DNA of 64,000 nucleotides from Prorocentrum cordatum (GCA_963575745.1 CAUYUJ010014339.1:298380-362379), one strand, 5' to 3'; numbered from the stretch's first letter, positions 11,117-23,475 are shown. Numbers and translations: made by a program. The notes: a model not told the origin generated them from the sequence alone.

Positions 11117-12369
11117 CCAATCCTCGTGCCCAGCGAGTCGGGAGCCCCCGCGCTCGCGCGGGTGCTGCGTGAGCAAGAGCACGGTCGTTCCTGCTGCTGG
11201 GGCTGCTGCTCCTCCTCCCGCTGCGTGCGGTGACGGCCCCTCGCCACCTCGACCGCCTCGCCCCCCTCGACGTCGCAGTCCACCTGCTCAACCCGCCTAC
11301 AAACCCATCGTTATCGCCCTCCCCCTCCAGAACCCACCTCCTCCTCCTCCTCCTCCTCCTCCTCGTCATCATCATCATCCTCCTCATTCCTCCATGTTGT
11401 TCATTATCCTTCCTCCCTTGCTCACCCCTCCTTCCGCCTCCCTCATCAGACCCCTCCTTCTGATGACAGACGACGCAACACACTAAGTCCATCGACATCC
11501 TCCTATTTCGATCATGGGGGAGGGCGCAACCTTTTGCAACCCCGCGCAAAAATCTGATCACAAATCCTTCCGTGGTCCGCCACGACCTCCACCAAATCAC
11601 ATATGCAACGGTCCCGGCCGCCACGCGGGTCCTGGGCACAGAATCGACCTGGCCAGCATCGGCAGGACTAGGTAACTAGCCAGTGTATCTCGAACTGGCT
11701 CGGACCTTCGGGACCGCCGTCCTCCAAAGAGGAAGGCATACCAAAAATCACCGTCCCCCGAGACGGCTCCGTCCGTCGTGGGTGAGCAAGCCGAAAGACA
11801 ATCGCCTCCCCCATCGTTCTCCTCCTGGTGGGAAACGAAGAGAAACGAAGGGACGCCCTGTATGTCGGAGGAGAACGAGCAAGATGGATGGGGGCTGGAG
11901 GAGGTTTTGATGAAACCGCAAGTCCATCGTCTCCCTCCTCGTCATCTTTGTCGACCCCTGGAAGACGGGGAGGAAGATGGTGAAAGGGACGACCCACGGG
12001 TCGGAGGCGAAGGATGAGGAGGTTGGAAGAGGAACCACACGGCGAGGCCCTAGGCGAGGGGAAAGGAAAAAAGGTTGGCATAGGTTGGAGAAGGACATCC
12101 CACTTCCGAATGGCACCTTTCCCCGCGACTGCTGTTTCATGTCGGGTCGGGTTTTCACGGCCCGGGAGCCCTGCGAAGTCCCATCTGGACCGAAAGCTGC
12201 AAAACAACATCCGCACTGCTTTCCTCAAAACGCTGAATATAAAAAATACATGCTTTGACTCCCCACTCCGCTGGGGCGGGCATGGCCTCCGCCTCTAACG
12301 TGGTGGGCACGGGCGGAGTAGCAATCGCTATAGCGCCTGGAATGCTAGAAGCATCTGCAGCAGTAGAAG
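11117..12369. other. Non-repetitive stretch with a short (CTC)n tract, no gene seen
   Basis: A CTCCTC tract runs from about 11337 to 11365 and a CATCATCATCAT word follows near 11371. Several open frames of 75-190 codons overlap on both strands; none shows a domain, signal peptide or third-position bias that would single it out. Confidence 0.4.
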
Positions 12370-12379
12370 CAAAAAGAAA

Positions 12380-13400
<1,021 letters not shown>

Positions 13401-13479
13401 GGTAGTAGTAGTTTGAGGGAATTTCTGTGGAACTCACGTCATCCTCACCCCCGGCGCGAAGAGCACGAGCCCAGAGCGG

Positions 13480-13900
13480 CCTCCGGCACCGTTTCCGGAC
13501 GGATCCGCTGGATCCGCTGGATCCGCTGGATCCGCTGGATCCGGTGACGAATCCCAAACCGGCGCCCTCGCCTGAGACATCCTCACAAAACGGGCCCCGG
13601 GGGGGATGCCCAGAGGAGCCCAGAGCGGCCTCCGGCACCGTTTCCGGACGGATCCGCTGGATCCGCTGGATCCGGTGACGAATCCCAAACCGGCGCCCTC
13701 GCCTGAGAATCCTCACAAAACGGGCCCCGGGGGGGATGCCCAGAGGAGCCCAGAGCGGCCTCCGGCACCGTTTCCGGACGATCCGCTGGATCCGCTGGAT
13801 CCGCTGGATCCGGTGACGAATCCCAAACCGGCGCCCTCGCTTGAGACATCCTCACAAAACCGGCCCCGGGGGAGGTGCCCAGAGGAGCCCAGAGCGGCCT
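13480..13900. repeat. Tandem repeat, ~127-bp unit with GGATCCGCT subrepeats
   Basis: At least three and a half units of GTTTCCGGACG, (GATCCGCTG)2-4, GATCCGGTGACGAATCCC, AAACCGGCGCCCTCGC, CATCCTCACAAAACGGG and GATGCCCAGAGGAGCCC. The 9-bp GATCCGCTG subrepeat varies in number between units. The array runs into the assembly gap, so true copy number is unknown. Confidence 0.9.
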
Positions 13901-14000
13901 NNNNNNNNNNNNNNNNNNNNNNNNNNNNNNNNNNNNNNNNNNNNNNNNNNNNNNNNNNNNNNNNNNNNNNNNNNNNNNNNNNNNNNNNNNNNNNNNNNNN
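13901..14000. other. Assembly gap (100 N)
   Basis: Exactly 100 N, a conventional placeholder of unknown real length. It falls inside or at the end of a tandem array, where assembly is expected to break. Confidence 0.98.
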
Positions 14001-14090
14001 GGAGGAGGAGGAGGCGGAGGCGGAGGAGGAGGAGGAGGGGGAGGAGGAGGAAGGGGATGATGATGATGAGGAGGAGGAGGAGGCTCCGTC
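14001..14090. repeat. (GGA)n tract
   Basis: GGAGGAGGAGGC-type purine run directly after the gap, with a GATGATGATGAG interruption near 14056. Confidence 0.9.
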
Positions 14091-14227
14091 CTTGATGGGC
14101 AAACCACAGATCCATCGTCTCCCGCCTCGCGTACTCGAAGGCCGCCTGCTCGCTCGGCGTGCGGCCCGGCGCGGGCAGGAGGCGCCTGCATCCGTGCGCG
14201 GGGGCGCGGCTCCCACCCGACATTCCG

Positions 14228-14712
14228 CAGGAGAGCTCAGCATCGAATCGATAGTCGTCATCATCAGCATCAGCATCAGCATCAGCGTCAACATCAGCAT
14301 CACCATCAACATCATCATCATGATCAGCATCATCATCATCGTCGTCATCATCATCACCATCATCATCCGCAGCAGCAGCACCACCACCATCATCAGCATC
14401 ATCAGCATCCGCATCATCATTAGCAGCAGCAGAAGCATCATCATCACCAACATCAGCATCATCATCAGCATCATACTCATCATTACCATAGACAGCAACA
14501 TCATCATCACCATCACCATGACCATCATAATCATCATCATCAGCAGCATCAGCATCGTCATCACCATCACCATGTTCATTATCATCACCATCACCATCGC
14601 CATCAGCATCAACACCATCACCATCACCATCACCATTAGCATCAGCATCATCATCATCATCACCATCATCAGCATCAGCATCAGCATCAGCATCAGCATC
14701 AGCATCATCATC

Positions 14713-14758
<46 letters not shown>

Positions 14759-14810
14759 GCATCAGCATCAGCATCAGCATCATCATCATCAGCATCAACA
14801 TCATCATCCC
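14228..14810. repeat. (CAT/CAG/CAC)n trinucleotide tract, about 580 bp
   Basis: Mixed ATCATCAGCATC units. All three frames of each strand stay mostly open, giving poly-Asp/Ala, poly-Met and poly-Ile/Ser products that are not proteins. Confidence 0.95.
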
Positions 14811-14837
14811 CAGGGAGGGGCAATGTTAGCAGGAGAT

Positions 14838-15105
14838 CCCATAATCGAATCGACAAGTCGAAGCGGCGATCAAAACGAATCGGATCGGCGGAAATCGGCG
14901 CCCGAGTCGGGAGGAGTCGACTCGGGGGAAATCGGCAGGCTCGTATGCCTCCGATGCGGAGCCCAAATCGGAATCCCATCGGAATCGAGAACCAAAACCG
15001 ATAATCGAGATCGGAGCCAAAACCGGAGCCACAGTCGCATCGAATCGGGCTCGGAAGCCGTCCAAGGCGCATCGAATCGAATCCGAGGCATGGAAACCAG
15101 CCCTG
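14838..15105. repeat. AATCGAATCG-rich repeat, family E copy 3
   Basis: Begins ATAATCGAATCGACAAGTCG and has the diagnostic GAATCGGATCGGCGGAAAT, CCGAGTCGGGAGG, GGCAGGCTCGTATGCCTCC order seen at 1013 and 22248. Confidence 0.75.
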
Positions 15106-15452
15106 CGACGACTGGGAGGGCGCCGGCTCGGGGGGGGGCATCCTTGGCCTGGCGGCGAATCGGCGATACACCTCGCCGGGGCAGACCGGCGCGGCAGGCC
15201 CTGGGCAGCGGAGCCGCTCGCTCCTGGACAGGACGGGGGCCATCGGGGCCCCGCGACGGGGGAGAGCGGGCGATCGGGCGTCGACGCTTCCCCCCCGAGC
15301 CTCTCCCCCTCTGACGTTGCGCCTGACCCAAGAGGGCGTCAGGGCCGTGCACGGCGAGGACGGCGAATCCGCACGCTCCTGGACAGGACAGGACAGGACA
15401 CGACGCCCAAGCCCAATCGACGCATCCCCCCTGAGTCTCTCCCCCCAGCTAG

Positions 15453-15658
15453 AGGCCTCCTAGATGGGGTCCGAGCAGATGGGATCCGAGGATCACGCCG
15501 CATCGCCGATGCATCGGCCATGCTTTGGCGACGTCGGCGATACATCCACGACGTCGGCGTGGAGAAAATTGGGCCCCACTTCGAGCCGCATCGCCGAAGC
15601 ATCACAGATGCCGCGCGTTCCTCCGACCCATCTACTCCGACCCCATCTAGGAGGCTTA
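15453..15658. mobile_element. Family A hairpin element, copy 2
   Basis: Left end AGGCCTCCTAGATGGGGTC, right end GACCCCATCTAGGAGGCTT. The interior has GGATCACGCCGCATCGCCG and GGAGAAAATTGGGCCCCAC, the counterpart of the GGAGAACATCGGGATCCAC segment in copy 4. Confidence 0.8.
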
Positions 15659-16340
15659 GACTAACGTTTCCCCTGATCCAAGAGAGCGTCAAGGTCGTGC
15701 ACGGAGTCCCAACGTCTTGACGAGGTGAAGGCGGCCTTTTGATGGCAAGTTCTTGCTTGTGGGGCCATGGCCAAGCCCTGGGACTGCCAAAACGAACGAC
15801 TCAGAATGGAGTACCGGCCCTCGGGCAAAGGGGTCGGGACATCCAGGGGCTCCGCCTTGCACAGATCAATACATAGGATCTCTGAAGGAAACACATAATT
15901 GTACATCGTCTCCACCTCGTCCGCTTGGGGGGGGGGAAGGGGAGGGGAGGAGAGGGGAGGTGGCTGGAAGATCGGATCTAGCTGGAATCTAAGTGGCCGG
16001 TTACCCTGGATGTAAGAGCACCTTCGACCGGGTGTGACTTCTGCCAGGTGTGAGGAGGGAGGGGCGGGGGCGATGAATAAGAAGAAGAAGAAGAAGAAGA
16101 AGAAGAAAAAGAAGAAGAAGAAGAAGATGAAGAGGAGGGAGGCGGAACGAGCTCGGGGCGAGGAGGGAGGGGGGGTGAGGGAAGAGGAAGCACCCCCTCT
16201 CGCCCCCATTCCTCCCTCCGCCTGCTCGTCGCCCGCTCCCCGCCCCCCCCCTCTCCTCAGACCTCGCTCATCGCCGGCTCCTCCCGATCTGGGGGCGCAC
16301 CTCGCTCGACGAAGCCGACGTGTGCTGCAGAGGGTGTGGG
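15659..16340. other. Repeat-derived stretch with an (AAG)n tract
   Basis: 15750-15890 resembles 2162-2300. An AAGAAGAAG run lies at about 16078-16133. Nothing here supports a gene. Confidence 0.5.
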
Positions 16341-16547
16341 TCCTCTAGTGACGAACCAACAACACACACCCATGCCCATAGGGGGGTCGGGGAGGGCTAT
16401 GGGTGCGTGTTGTCGGATGGGGGTCCCCGCTCGGACGGGAGCGTTCCCCAGGGTTCGACAACCCGCACCCATACCCATAGCCAGTCCTCCTCCCAACGAC
16501 CTCCCTATGGGTATGGGAATGTGTGTGTTGTTCGTTCGTCCTCTAGG
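16341..16547. mobile_element. Hairpin element with ACAACACACAC arms
   Basis: Left arm CCTCTAGTGACGAACCAAC, AACACACACCCATGCCCATA, GGGGGGTCGG; right arm CCTATGGGTATGGGAATG, TGTGTGTTGTTCGTTCGTCC, TCTAGG. Arms are ~50 bases with few mismatches. A nested inner pair (GGGCTATGGGTGCGTGTTG / CCCGCACCCATACCCATAGCC) makes a double hairpin. Confidence 0.75.
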
Positions 16548-17025
16548 GCTCTGGGGAGGCGTGGCGCCCAGCCACGCGCACGAATGCGGCCCCCGGGTCC
16601 GCGAGGACAGCCTGGTGGTATCGCACGCGCGAACGCACACGAGTGCCCTCGGGATCCACAACAAGTCATGCACGCGCGCGCGCTTTTCTTCGCTCCTGGG
16701 TGGGGATGCCCAAACAGCCCACTAAGGTATCATGCCCCAAAGAAGAATCGGCTCGGGGTTGGGAAGAGAGAAGCGAGGGTGCGACTGAGGGATGGAAGTA
16801 ACATCACCCAACATCGAATCGGAAAACCACGCATCGGATTTGAAGAACTCGGTGAGCAGATCGGAAAACATCAAGATCGGAACATCGAAATCGACCCGCG
16901 CTGGGCTAGCCGCTCTCCGGAAGCGCATCGGACCGAAATCGAGATCGTCGATATCAAATCGATGCGACTCGACAGGGCCGAAATGCCTGCGGGCGGGCTG
17001 GGGGAGGCCAGAGGCGGAGAAACCA

Positions 17026-17100
17026 GAGGGAGGAGGAGGAGGAGGAGGAGGAGGAGGAGGAGGAGGAGGAGGAGGAGGAGGAGGGAGGAGGAGGAGGAGG
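17026..17100. repeat. (GGA)n tract at the 5' side of the LINE
   Basis: An AGGAGGAGG run of about 75 bases ends immediately before the LINE coding sequence. A similar tract begins right after the LINE 3' end. Confidence 0.9.
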
Positions 17101-17102
17101 AG

Positions 17103-20100
17103 CTAATCTCCAGCATGGAAGTGGATGTTCAGGCCGCTACTGGAGTGCACCGTCCGGTCTATTTGCACTTGAAAGCTGTGGTCAAAGACATCCAGGTGCA
17201 GATCCCAGTAGCTTTCCAGAAGCTTACTTCGGTTCCTGCCAGGGGCCCCCCAGTCCAGCCTCCCAGCTATGAAGTGCTCATGACAGAGCTCTCCGACCTC
17301 ATAGCTAGGCACACCGATGATGCCAATCAAATTTGGTCTCTGGCAGGATACGATGAAAGGCGCGCTGAATGCCGTGACATCCTAGACAGGTGCTATACGG
17401 ATTGGGTGCAAAAGGTGCGCACTGAGATTTTGGATGCCACGCAGTCTGAGGCTTCTGGACCCCATCCTGGACTTGGAATGCCGGTCAAAACAATTTCGTT
17501 GCATCAAGTTCTCAGGACCAAAAGCTACCGTAAAGCACAACCCCATCGTGCAGTAGTATGGGCCAGACAACGTCTTCAGGAGCTCAGAGCATTGTTTGAC
17601 AAGCAGCCCTTCTGCAGGACCTCTTACCTCCTCCACTTGCTTCGCAAGACGATAGGTCTATCTCGTAATGTAGGTGGACCTTTTGCTAAATATTGGAAGG
17701 ATGCTCATGTTTTCTGGAACAGTCTGATGTCCAGAACCGCTGCTCAGTGTCTTCTCTTCTTAGGCGCGCCGAAATCAGCAGCGGCAACTTGTACTGCAGT
17801 TTTAGAGTTCGTCCAGTTCTTCGAAACTCAGGCGATGGTCTCCCAGCAGTCCCAGGATCGCTCTTCCTGGAAAGCCTGGTGTGAGGAAGCTATGAGCTCG
17901 ACCACGGGCAAAGCGGTATACGCGTATCTCAAAGGCAGAGGCGAGCAGTCTGTTGAGGTGGTTGAAGATGATGCTGGATACACCTCCTGTCTAACCAGTC
18001 ACCTTACGTCTCAGACATCGTTGTACTCTTCGATTTGGAATGCAGCTTCCGAGCCCATGCCAGAACCAGAGAGTCTTCAAAATAGGCCGCCGATGCCAAT
18101 TCTGAGCCCAGTCTCGGAAGAGTCCATCAGGAAGGCCTCCAGCACCTTTAAGCATGCTACGTGTCAGCCTGATGGGCTGCATCCTCGTCATTTCTCGATG
18201 GTAAGCGCCGGCGGAAGAAATGTCATGGCGAGCCTCTTCACGGTAATGGATATCCTTGGGGAAGTGCCGAAACCTGTTCAGAACTTGCTTATGCTTTTAG
18301 CCAGAAAGCACAAGGGTCCTGGACGCCGTACTCTGGGTTTTTATCCCGGGTTTTACCGTGTCAAAGGAAAGCTGATGGCACGGGAGCTCCAGAAGACACT
18401 GTGTGGAGGCAAGCAGCGCGTGCTGAAGCGTCAGCCCTTGCTGGCATGAAGTTCCTAACTTTGTTATGGGACATCAAGAGTTTTTATGACTACGTCAGTC
18501 ATGATCTGTTGGTGCAGCAATGTCCCAGTACCAGGTACCCGTTCCACGTGATGGCTCTGTCTGTCCATTCTTACCGATGGCCTCGAAGGCTACTCCTCGA
18601 CGGCATCTGTGGCGACCAACTTTGGGCAGGGAACGGAATCGTGGCAGGATCAGCGCCGGCAACTTTCGAAGCCAAGCACCATCTCCTGCCCCTGACGGAT
18701 GGAGTAAGTGTGCCAGGAACGTCCAACACTGTTCATGTAGATGATCTGGGATTGTTTTCGTGGGCTTTTGCGACAGAAGATTGCGTGAGCAACATGCGCA
18801 AGTTGGCTACTATGCTTCTGCACGGTCTACAGGCTATGGGTCTTAAGCTAGCGATCAAGAAAGTCATGTGCACCGCGAGTGACACAGAGCTCTTGAAAGC
18901 ATCCATGGCCAGCTTAGATAAGCAGTTTGTTGGAACAGCTACTGATGCCGCCCCGAATCTTGGCATAGACTTCACCAGCGGCAAGCACAAGAGGAGACCA
19001 GGGGCAAACCGGGTTCGTCGCTTACGATGGCGAAAAACCTTGTCCCGCCACTCCAGACTCAAAGGGATGAAAACCTCTGGGGGCCTCAAAAGGAAATCCC
19101 AGTTTAGTTTTTTTTTTTTTTTTCAGACGGGTGTGAAATCGGCCCAGGTGTATGGAGCCGCTGTCCATGGCTTCACCCCGCACGAGGTATCCAAGTTGCG
19201 TAGTTTAGCGATGTCTGCTTCAGGTAGATCCCTCAGAGGAGCGCCGACAGAATCATGGTGGTCTCTCATTGGCATCGACGACCCGATCCGCTATTGTGCT
19301 AGTACCTTGGAGCGGTATTGTCTTGAATGGTGGAACTCATCCTCTATGGCCGTTTCGCTTCAGCCTCAAGCAGATGCCCTGAATGCCAGAGAGTTGTTTC
19401 ACGCTTTTAATTTTTCCAGGAATTCTCTCAGGTCTGAGAAAAACGTTTCCTGGCTTGGAAAATCCAAGGGTCCTCTGTCCGACATGTTTTTGTGGGTGGA
19501 ACGGGAAGGTTGGAGCTTCATTGATGCTTCTCACCTTAGGGGCCCAGACGGGGCCACCTATGACATAAGCATCGTTCCCCCGGCTTGGATTGCCAAAGAG
19601 TTTGTGCAGTCTGCTAAGAACAGGGCTCTGTTGTCTACAGTCAGGCACAAATTAGAAGGCTCAGAGCACCCTTTTGCTCAGAGAGTCAAGCACGAAAATA
19701 TATGGCACGTCAAAATGTCCAGAATTTTGAAGGCCGCCGAACGTCATCTCTCCTTTCGCGAGGCGCAGATTGCTCGTAGTCTGTTGTGTGATTGTGTCCC
19801 CACAGCCGCCAAGCTCAGAGAATGGGGGTTCGATGTCCCTTTGGAGTGCACGTACTGCGGTGAACCCGATACGGTGCACCATAGAATCTGGAAGTGCCCT
19901 CACGGAGCGCATTGCCGAAACGTCCACCTGGAGGGTGTTACGGAGACTGCGCTTGAGGAGGGGGAGGATCATCCTTTTTATAAGTTTTTCGGGCTTTTGA
20001 AACCCGATGTTGATTCGCCGGAGCAGGGGTGGACCGTCACTTATAGAGATGCTGACGGCAATGGAGACCCTTTCTCCTTCGACCCTTCGCTCCCTATCTA

Positions 20101-21165
20101 TCTTGATGGCTCGTGCCTCCACCCACGTTTCGACATCTTGGCCAGAGCCGGCATAGCAGCTGTCCAAATTGACGGTGAGGGGAATTTCCTCAGGGGGTTG
20201 TATGCTCCCCTCCCTAACCTATTCCCCCAACAAGCCGTCCATGCTGAGCACGCTGCTTTTGTAATTGCTGCCAGGCACGTTGAAATGAGCTCGAACCCCA
20301 GTTTCGTGGTCGATTGCCAGGCGGTGCTGAGAGGAATGACGGTTCCCAAAGCTGCCCTGTCTGGCAAAAGCTTGTATAGCCGCTACTGGAGGGATGTTGC
20401 TCACAACACTGACGCAGGCGATCTCAAGTTTGCCAAGGTCAAGGCCCACAGATCCGTCGATGAGGCCACTGACGAACTAGATCGAATTCGAATCCTGGGC
20501 AACAGGTTCGCCGACAGAATGGCCAACGAAGGTGCCCAGGCTCACGATCTTCCCCAGGACGTCGTGGATGAACACATCCACAGTCTGGAGGCCTACCAGT
20601 CCATCTTAGAGGGTGCTGCCAAAGTTCTGGCCGAATGGCCTCCGACCCGCGAGCTGTTTGGGGTCTTGCGGCGTGCCCCTAAACAGCGAATGCTTCGTCC
20701 GTTCGTGGTCAGTCACCAACCCGTTTGGCAAGGTACCCATTTTCGTTGCCTCAACTGTTTGAGGAAAGTCAGCCCCAGCTCTAAAACGAGCTGCGCCGAA
20801 ACGTCTCAGCTCTTCAGAGACATCATTGTCCGTGCTCCTGCCTTGCACCACTCCCTTGTCATTTCATGGGTCGAGGGCAGCAGGATGCCAATTGTGTACT
20901 GCACGATTTGCGGTGGTTTCAGCATGGGCAGAGGGACGAAGCTGTCAAGTCCTTGTTCTGCCCCCCGCCTCCCCACTTCCGAGTTACGAAAGCTACGGAA
21001 AGGAGAGGTGCCTGGCACCCAACTCAAGTTTGGGAAGGTGGCCCCTATTGCCTTTTAAGGGTGCCCACCGCGGGGCAAGCTCCGTCCCACAATGTCAGGC
21101 TTAATGTAACCCCCTATAACCTGGCTTTGTGCTTGCACGACCAGTTTCGCAGAGTCCTGAGTCCT
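17103..21165 (+). mobile_element. 5'-truncated LINE-type (non-LTR) retrotransposon
   Basis: The element body lies between two GGA tracts (17026-17100 and from 21170). Coding sequence begins near 17115 and stops at 21058, followed by about 107 bases of 3' sequence before the purine tract. No endonuclease domain is visible upstream of the reverse transcriptase, which is the usual result of 5' truncation. I see no clear target-site duplication because both flanks are low complexity. The GGA tract on the 3' side could be the element's own tail or the target. Confidence 0.75.
17115..21058 (+). pseudogene. LINE reverse transcriptase / RNase H polyprotein, frameshifted
   Basis: Reading runs in one frame from ATG 17115 to about 18360, then must change frame at about 18357-18375 to continue to the TAA at 21056. 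First part: helical linker, then RT finger sequence (CQPDGLHP; GRRTLGFYPGFYRV). After the shift come motif A (LLWDIKSFYDYV, Asp near 18470), motif B (GIVAGSAPATF), motif C (VHVDDL, codons 18740-18745) and motif D (GLKLAIKK). Next is a zinc knuckle CTYCGEPDTVHHRIWKC (near 19848), RNase H with YLDGS (20105), AEHAAF (20241), VVDCQ (20306) and NRFADRMANEGA (20502), so all four acidic residues are present, and a C-terminal zinc ribbon (C..C near 20755, YCTICGG near 20898). A 16-T run (19108-19123) codes an odd FSFFFFFQ. The frameshift makes it non-functional unless it is a sequence error. Confidence 0.85.
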
Positions 21166-21169
21166 GAGG

Positions 21170-22225
21170 ATGAGGAGGAGGAGGAAAAATAACAAGGAGG
21201 AGGAGGAGGAGAACGAGGAGGAGGAGGAGGAGGAGGAGGAGGAAGGAGGAAGAGGAGCGGGAGGAGGAGGAGGAGGAGGAGGAGGAGAGGAGGAGGAGGA
21301 GGAGTGCGGAGGAGAGGAGGGGGAGGAGGGGAGGAGGAGGAGGAGGAGGAGGGGAAGGGGAAGGAGGGGAAGGTGGAGGGGGAGGAGGAGGAGGAGGCAG
21401 GAGGAGGAGGAAAAAGAGGAGGAGGAGGAGGAGGAGGAGGGAGGAGGAGGAGGAAAGAGAGGAGGAGAGGAGGGGAGGACGAGGGCGAGGAGGAGGAGAG
21501 AGGAGGAGGGAGGGGGAGGAGGGAGGAGGGGGGAGGAGGAGGAGGAGGGAGGAGGAGGGAGGAGGGGAGGAGGAGGAGGAGGAGGAGGAGGGGAGGAGGG
21601 AGGTAGGGGAGAGGGGGAGGGGAGGGGAGGGGAGTGGAGGGAGGCGGGCGCGTGCCCGAGCGAGGGCGCGCCGCGGACCCGTTTTGGCCCTTCGGAGGCA
21701 CACGCGCGCCCGGGCGCGGGCGCGGCCGCGAACGGGTCCGCTCGGGGGGGGGGGCTGGAGGAGGCAGAGGGCGGCGCCCCTGGCCCAGGGTGCCCCCAGG
21801 AATTGCCAGGAGACCCCCACGGCCCCCCACAGCACCACCCTCACTCCGCTCCTCCTCCACGCTACCCCTCCTTCTCCCCTCTCCTCCCCTCCCTCCTCCT
21901 CCCTCCTCCTCCTTCCTCGCTGCTCCCTCCGGTGCTCTGCTCCTCCGGTCCTCCTCCTCCTCCTCGTCCTTCCTCCTCCTCCTCCTCCTCCTCGCCCCTC
22001 TCCTCTCCTTCCCTCCTCTCCTCCTCTCTCTCCTCCCTCCTCTCTCCTCTCCTCCCTCCTCCTCTTCCTCCTCCTCCTCCTCCTCCTCCTCCTCCTCTCC
22101 TCCTCCTCCTCTCTCCTCCTCATCCTCTCTCCTTCTCTCCTCATCTCCTCCTCCTCCTCCTCCTCCTCCTCCTCATCCTCCCTCCTCCTCCTCCTCCTCC
22201 CCCCTCCTCCTCCTCCGAGGCCCAG
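21170..22225. repeat. (GGA)n ... (CCT)n purine/pyrimidine inverted tract, about 1 kb
   Basis: 21170-21650 is almost pure GGA/GGGGA on the plus strand; 21845-22225 is almost pure CTC/CCT. The ~190-base centre holds an inverted pair GCGGACCCGTT / AACGGGTCCGC (about 21672 and 21732), suggesting the whole is one hairpin element with expanded arms. It makes long spurious poly-Glu, Gly, Ser and Pro frames. Confidence 0.85.
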
Positions 22226-22247
22226 AGGGCTCCAGGGGCAGGAGAGC

Positions 22248-22460
22248 CCGGAATCGAATCGACAAGTCGGATCGGCCATCCGACGTGAATCGGATCGGCG
22301 GAACTCGGTTGCCGAGTCGGGACGAGTCGAACAGGCGGACATCGGCAGGCTGGTGCGCCTCCGGTGAAACATCGGAACCAAAATCGGAATCCCAAGCCGA
22401 ATCGAATCGGGATCGGAAGCCATCGAAGTCGGACCGAATCGAATCGGAGGAAGCGAAACG
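22248..22460. repeat. AATCGAATCG-rich repeat, family E copy 4
   Basis: GGAATCGAATCGACAAGTCG, TGCCGAGTCGGGACGAGTCG, GGCAGGCTGGTGCGCCTCC and GAATCGAATCGGGATCGG occur in the same order as the other copies. Confidence 0.75.
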
Positions 22461-23289
22461 CACCGGGCAGGGGGCCCCACAAGGGAGCGAGATGCTGGGG
22501 GTGCACCCAGGGACAGGGGCGCCGTTGGCAATCCTCGACCCTCTCGCCCGCGCGAGCGCCTCGGGGGCCACGGTGCGCTGGCGGGGTGGGGGGGCGGGCG
22601 GGGAGCTGGAGGACGAGGTTTGGGGAAGGGAAAGGGCGTGAATGGGGGGAAAGCAGGGGGGGGGAGGAGCGGAGGGAGGGACGAGGGGGAAGGGGGGGTG
22701 GTGAGGGGATGAGGGGAGGAGGAGGTGAGGAAGGGGGGGGAGGGGAGGAAGGGGCATTGGGGGGGTGATGAGGGGAGGGGGGAGGGAAGAGGGATAATGG
22801 GGGGATGAAGGGGAGAACCTCTCCGTTCGAGTGTCCCCACGTTGCCACCCTTCAGGGCAAGGGGGGGTAGAGGAGGGGAGGGCGGGGAAGAGTGAGGGGA
22901 GCTGGAGGAGGTGCGTGTGTGTGTGTGTGTCAATTGGTGTGTGTTGGTGTGTGTAAAGGGGGGAGGGGGTTAGAAGAACACTAAAGAAGCACAAGCATGA
23001 GCTCTCGGAAGTCCGCGCAGATCTCTCGGGTCGGCGCCGCGGCGTCCCCGCTCGGCAACCAAGGCGCGGGCTGCCCAGCATTGAGAAAATTCAGCCGGCC
23101 GAAACTGCGGCTACGCCCGTGGTCGGCTGGCCTCCCCCCGGAGAGGGGTTGGGAGGAACCTCGGAGCGACCGCGGCAACCTCCTCGGGCCACGAGGGCAG
23201 CCCGGCCGCAACAGCAGCTGGCTTGATCATCGGCCGGTCTTCCATCCTCGGGCCCCAGGGGGGTGCTCTGCCTCCCCCACCCCGGCCTT
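22461..23289. other. G-rich stretch, no gene supported
   Basis: Contains GGGGAGGA-type runs (22640-22800) and short TGTGTG tracts (22914-22960). The segment 22997-23230 has moderate complexity and open frames both ways, but nothing recognisable. Confidence 0.4.
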
Positions 23290-23475
23290 CTTTCGGGCCG
23301 GGCGGAAGGGGGGGGGATAGCAAAAGGGGGGGGTGAGAATCAGCTCACGTAGCTGATTTTCCCGGCGCCTCCCGGGCGCCGGAGGCGCCCATGTATCGAG
23401 GAATGGACCCGGCGGCGGGGCGGAAACCAGCTGCATGCAGCAGATTTCGTACCCCCCCCTTTCCCCGTTCCCCCC
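23290..23475. repeat. Dispersed repeat, family K copy 1
   Basis: ATCAGCTCACGTAGCTGAT, TTCCCGGCGCCTCCCGG, ATGTATCGAGGAATGG, GGAAACCAGCTGCATGCAGC and CCCCCCTTTCCCC recur in the same order at 42205-42365. The CAGCTCACGTAGCTG word is itself palindromic. Confidence 0.65.

Noticed and set aside
13606-15243. Long Asp-, Met- and Ile-rich frames crossing the N gap
   Set aside because: CAT/CAG/GGA repeat translation, and they include undetermined bases.
16320-17110. N-terminal extension of the LINE frame (His-rich, then Arg/Glu-rich)
   Set aside because: It crosses a hairpin element and a GGA microsatellite; authentic LINE sequence starts near 17115.
21101-22933. 610-codon Ser/Pro/Glu/Arg frame
   Set aside because: Entirely within GGA/CTC tracts and a repeat.
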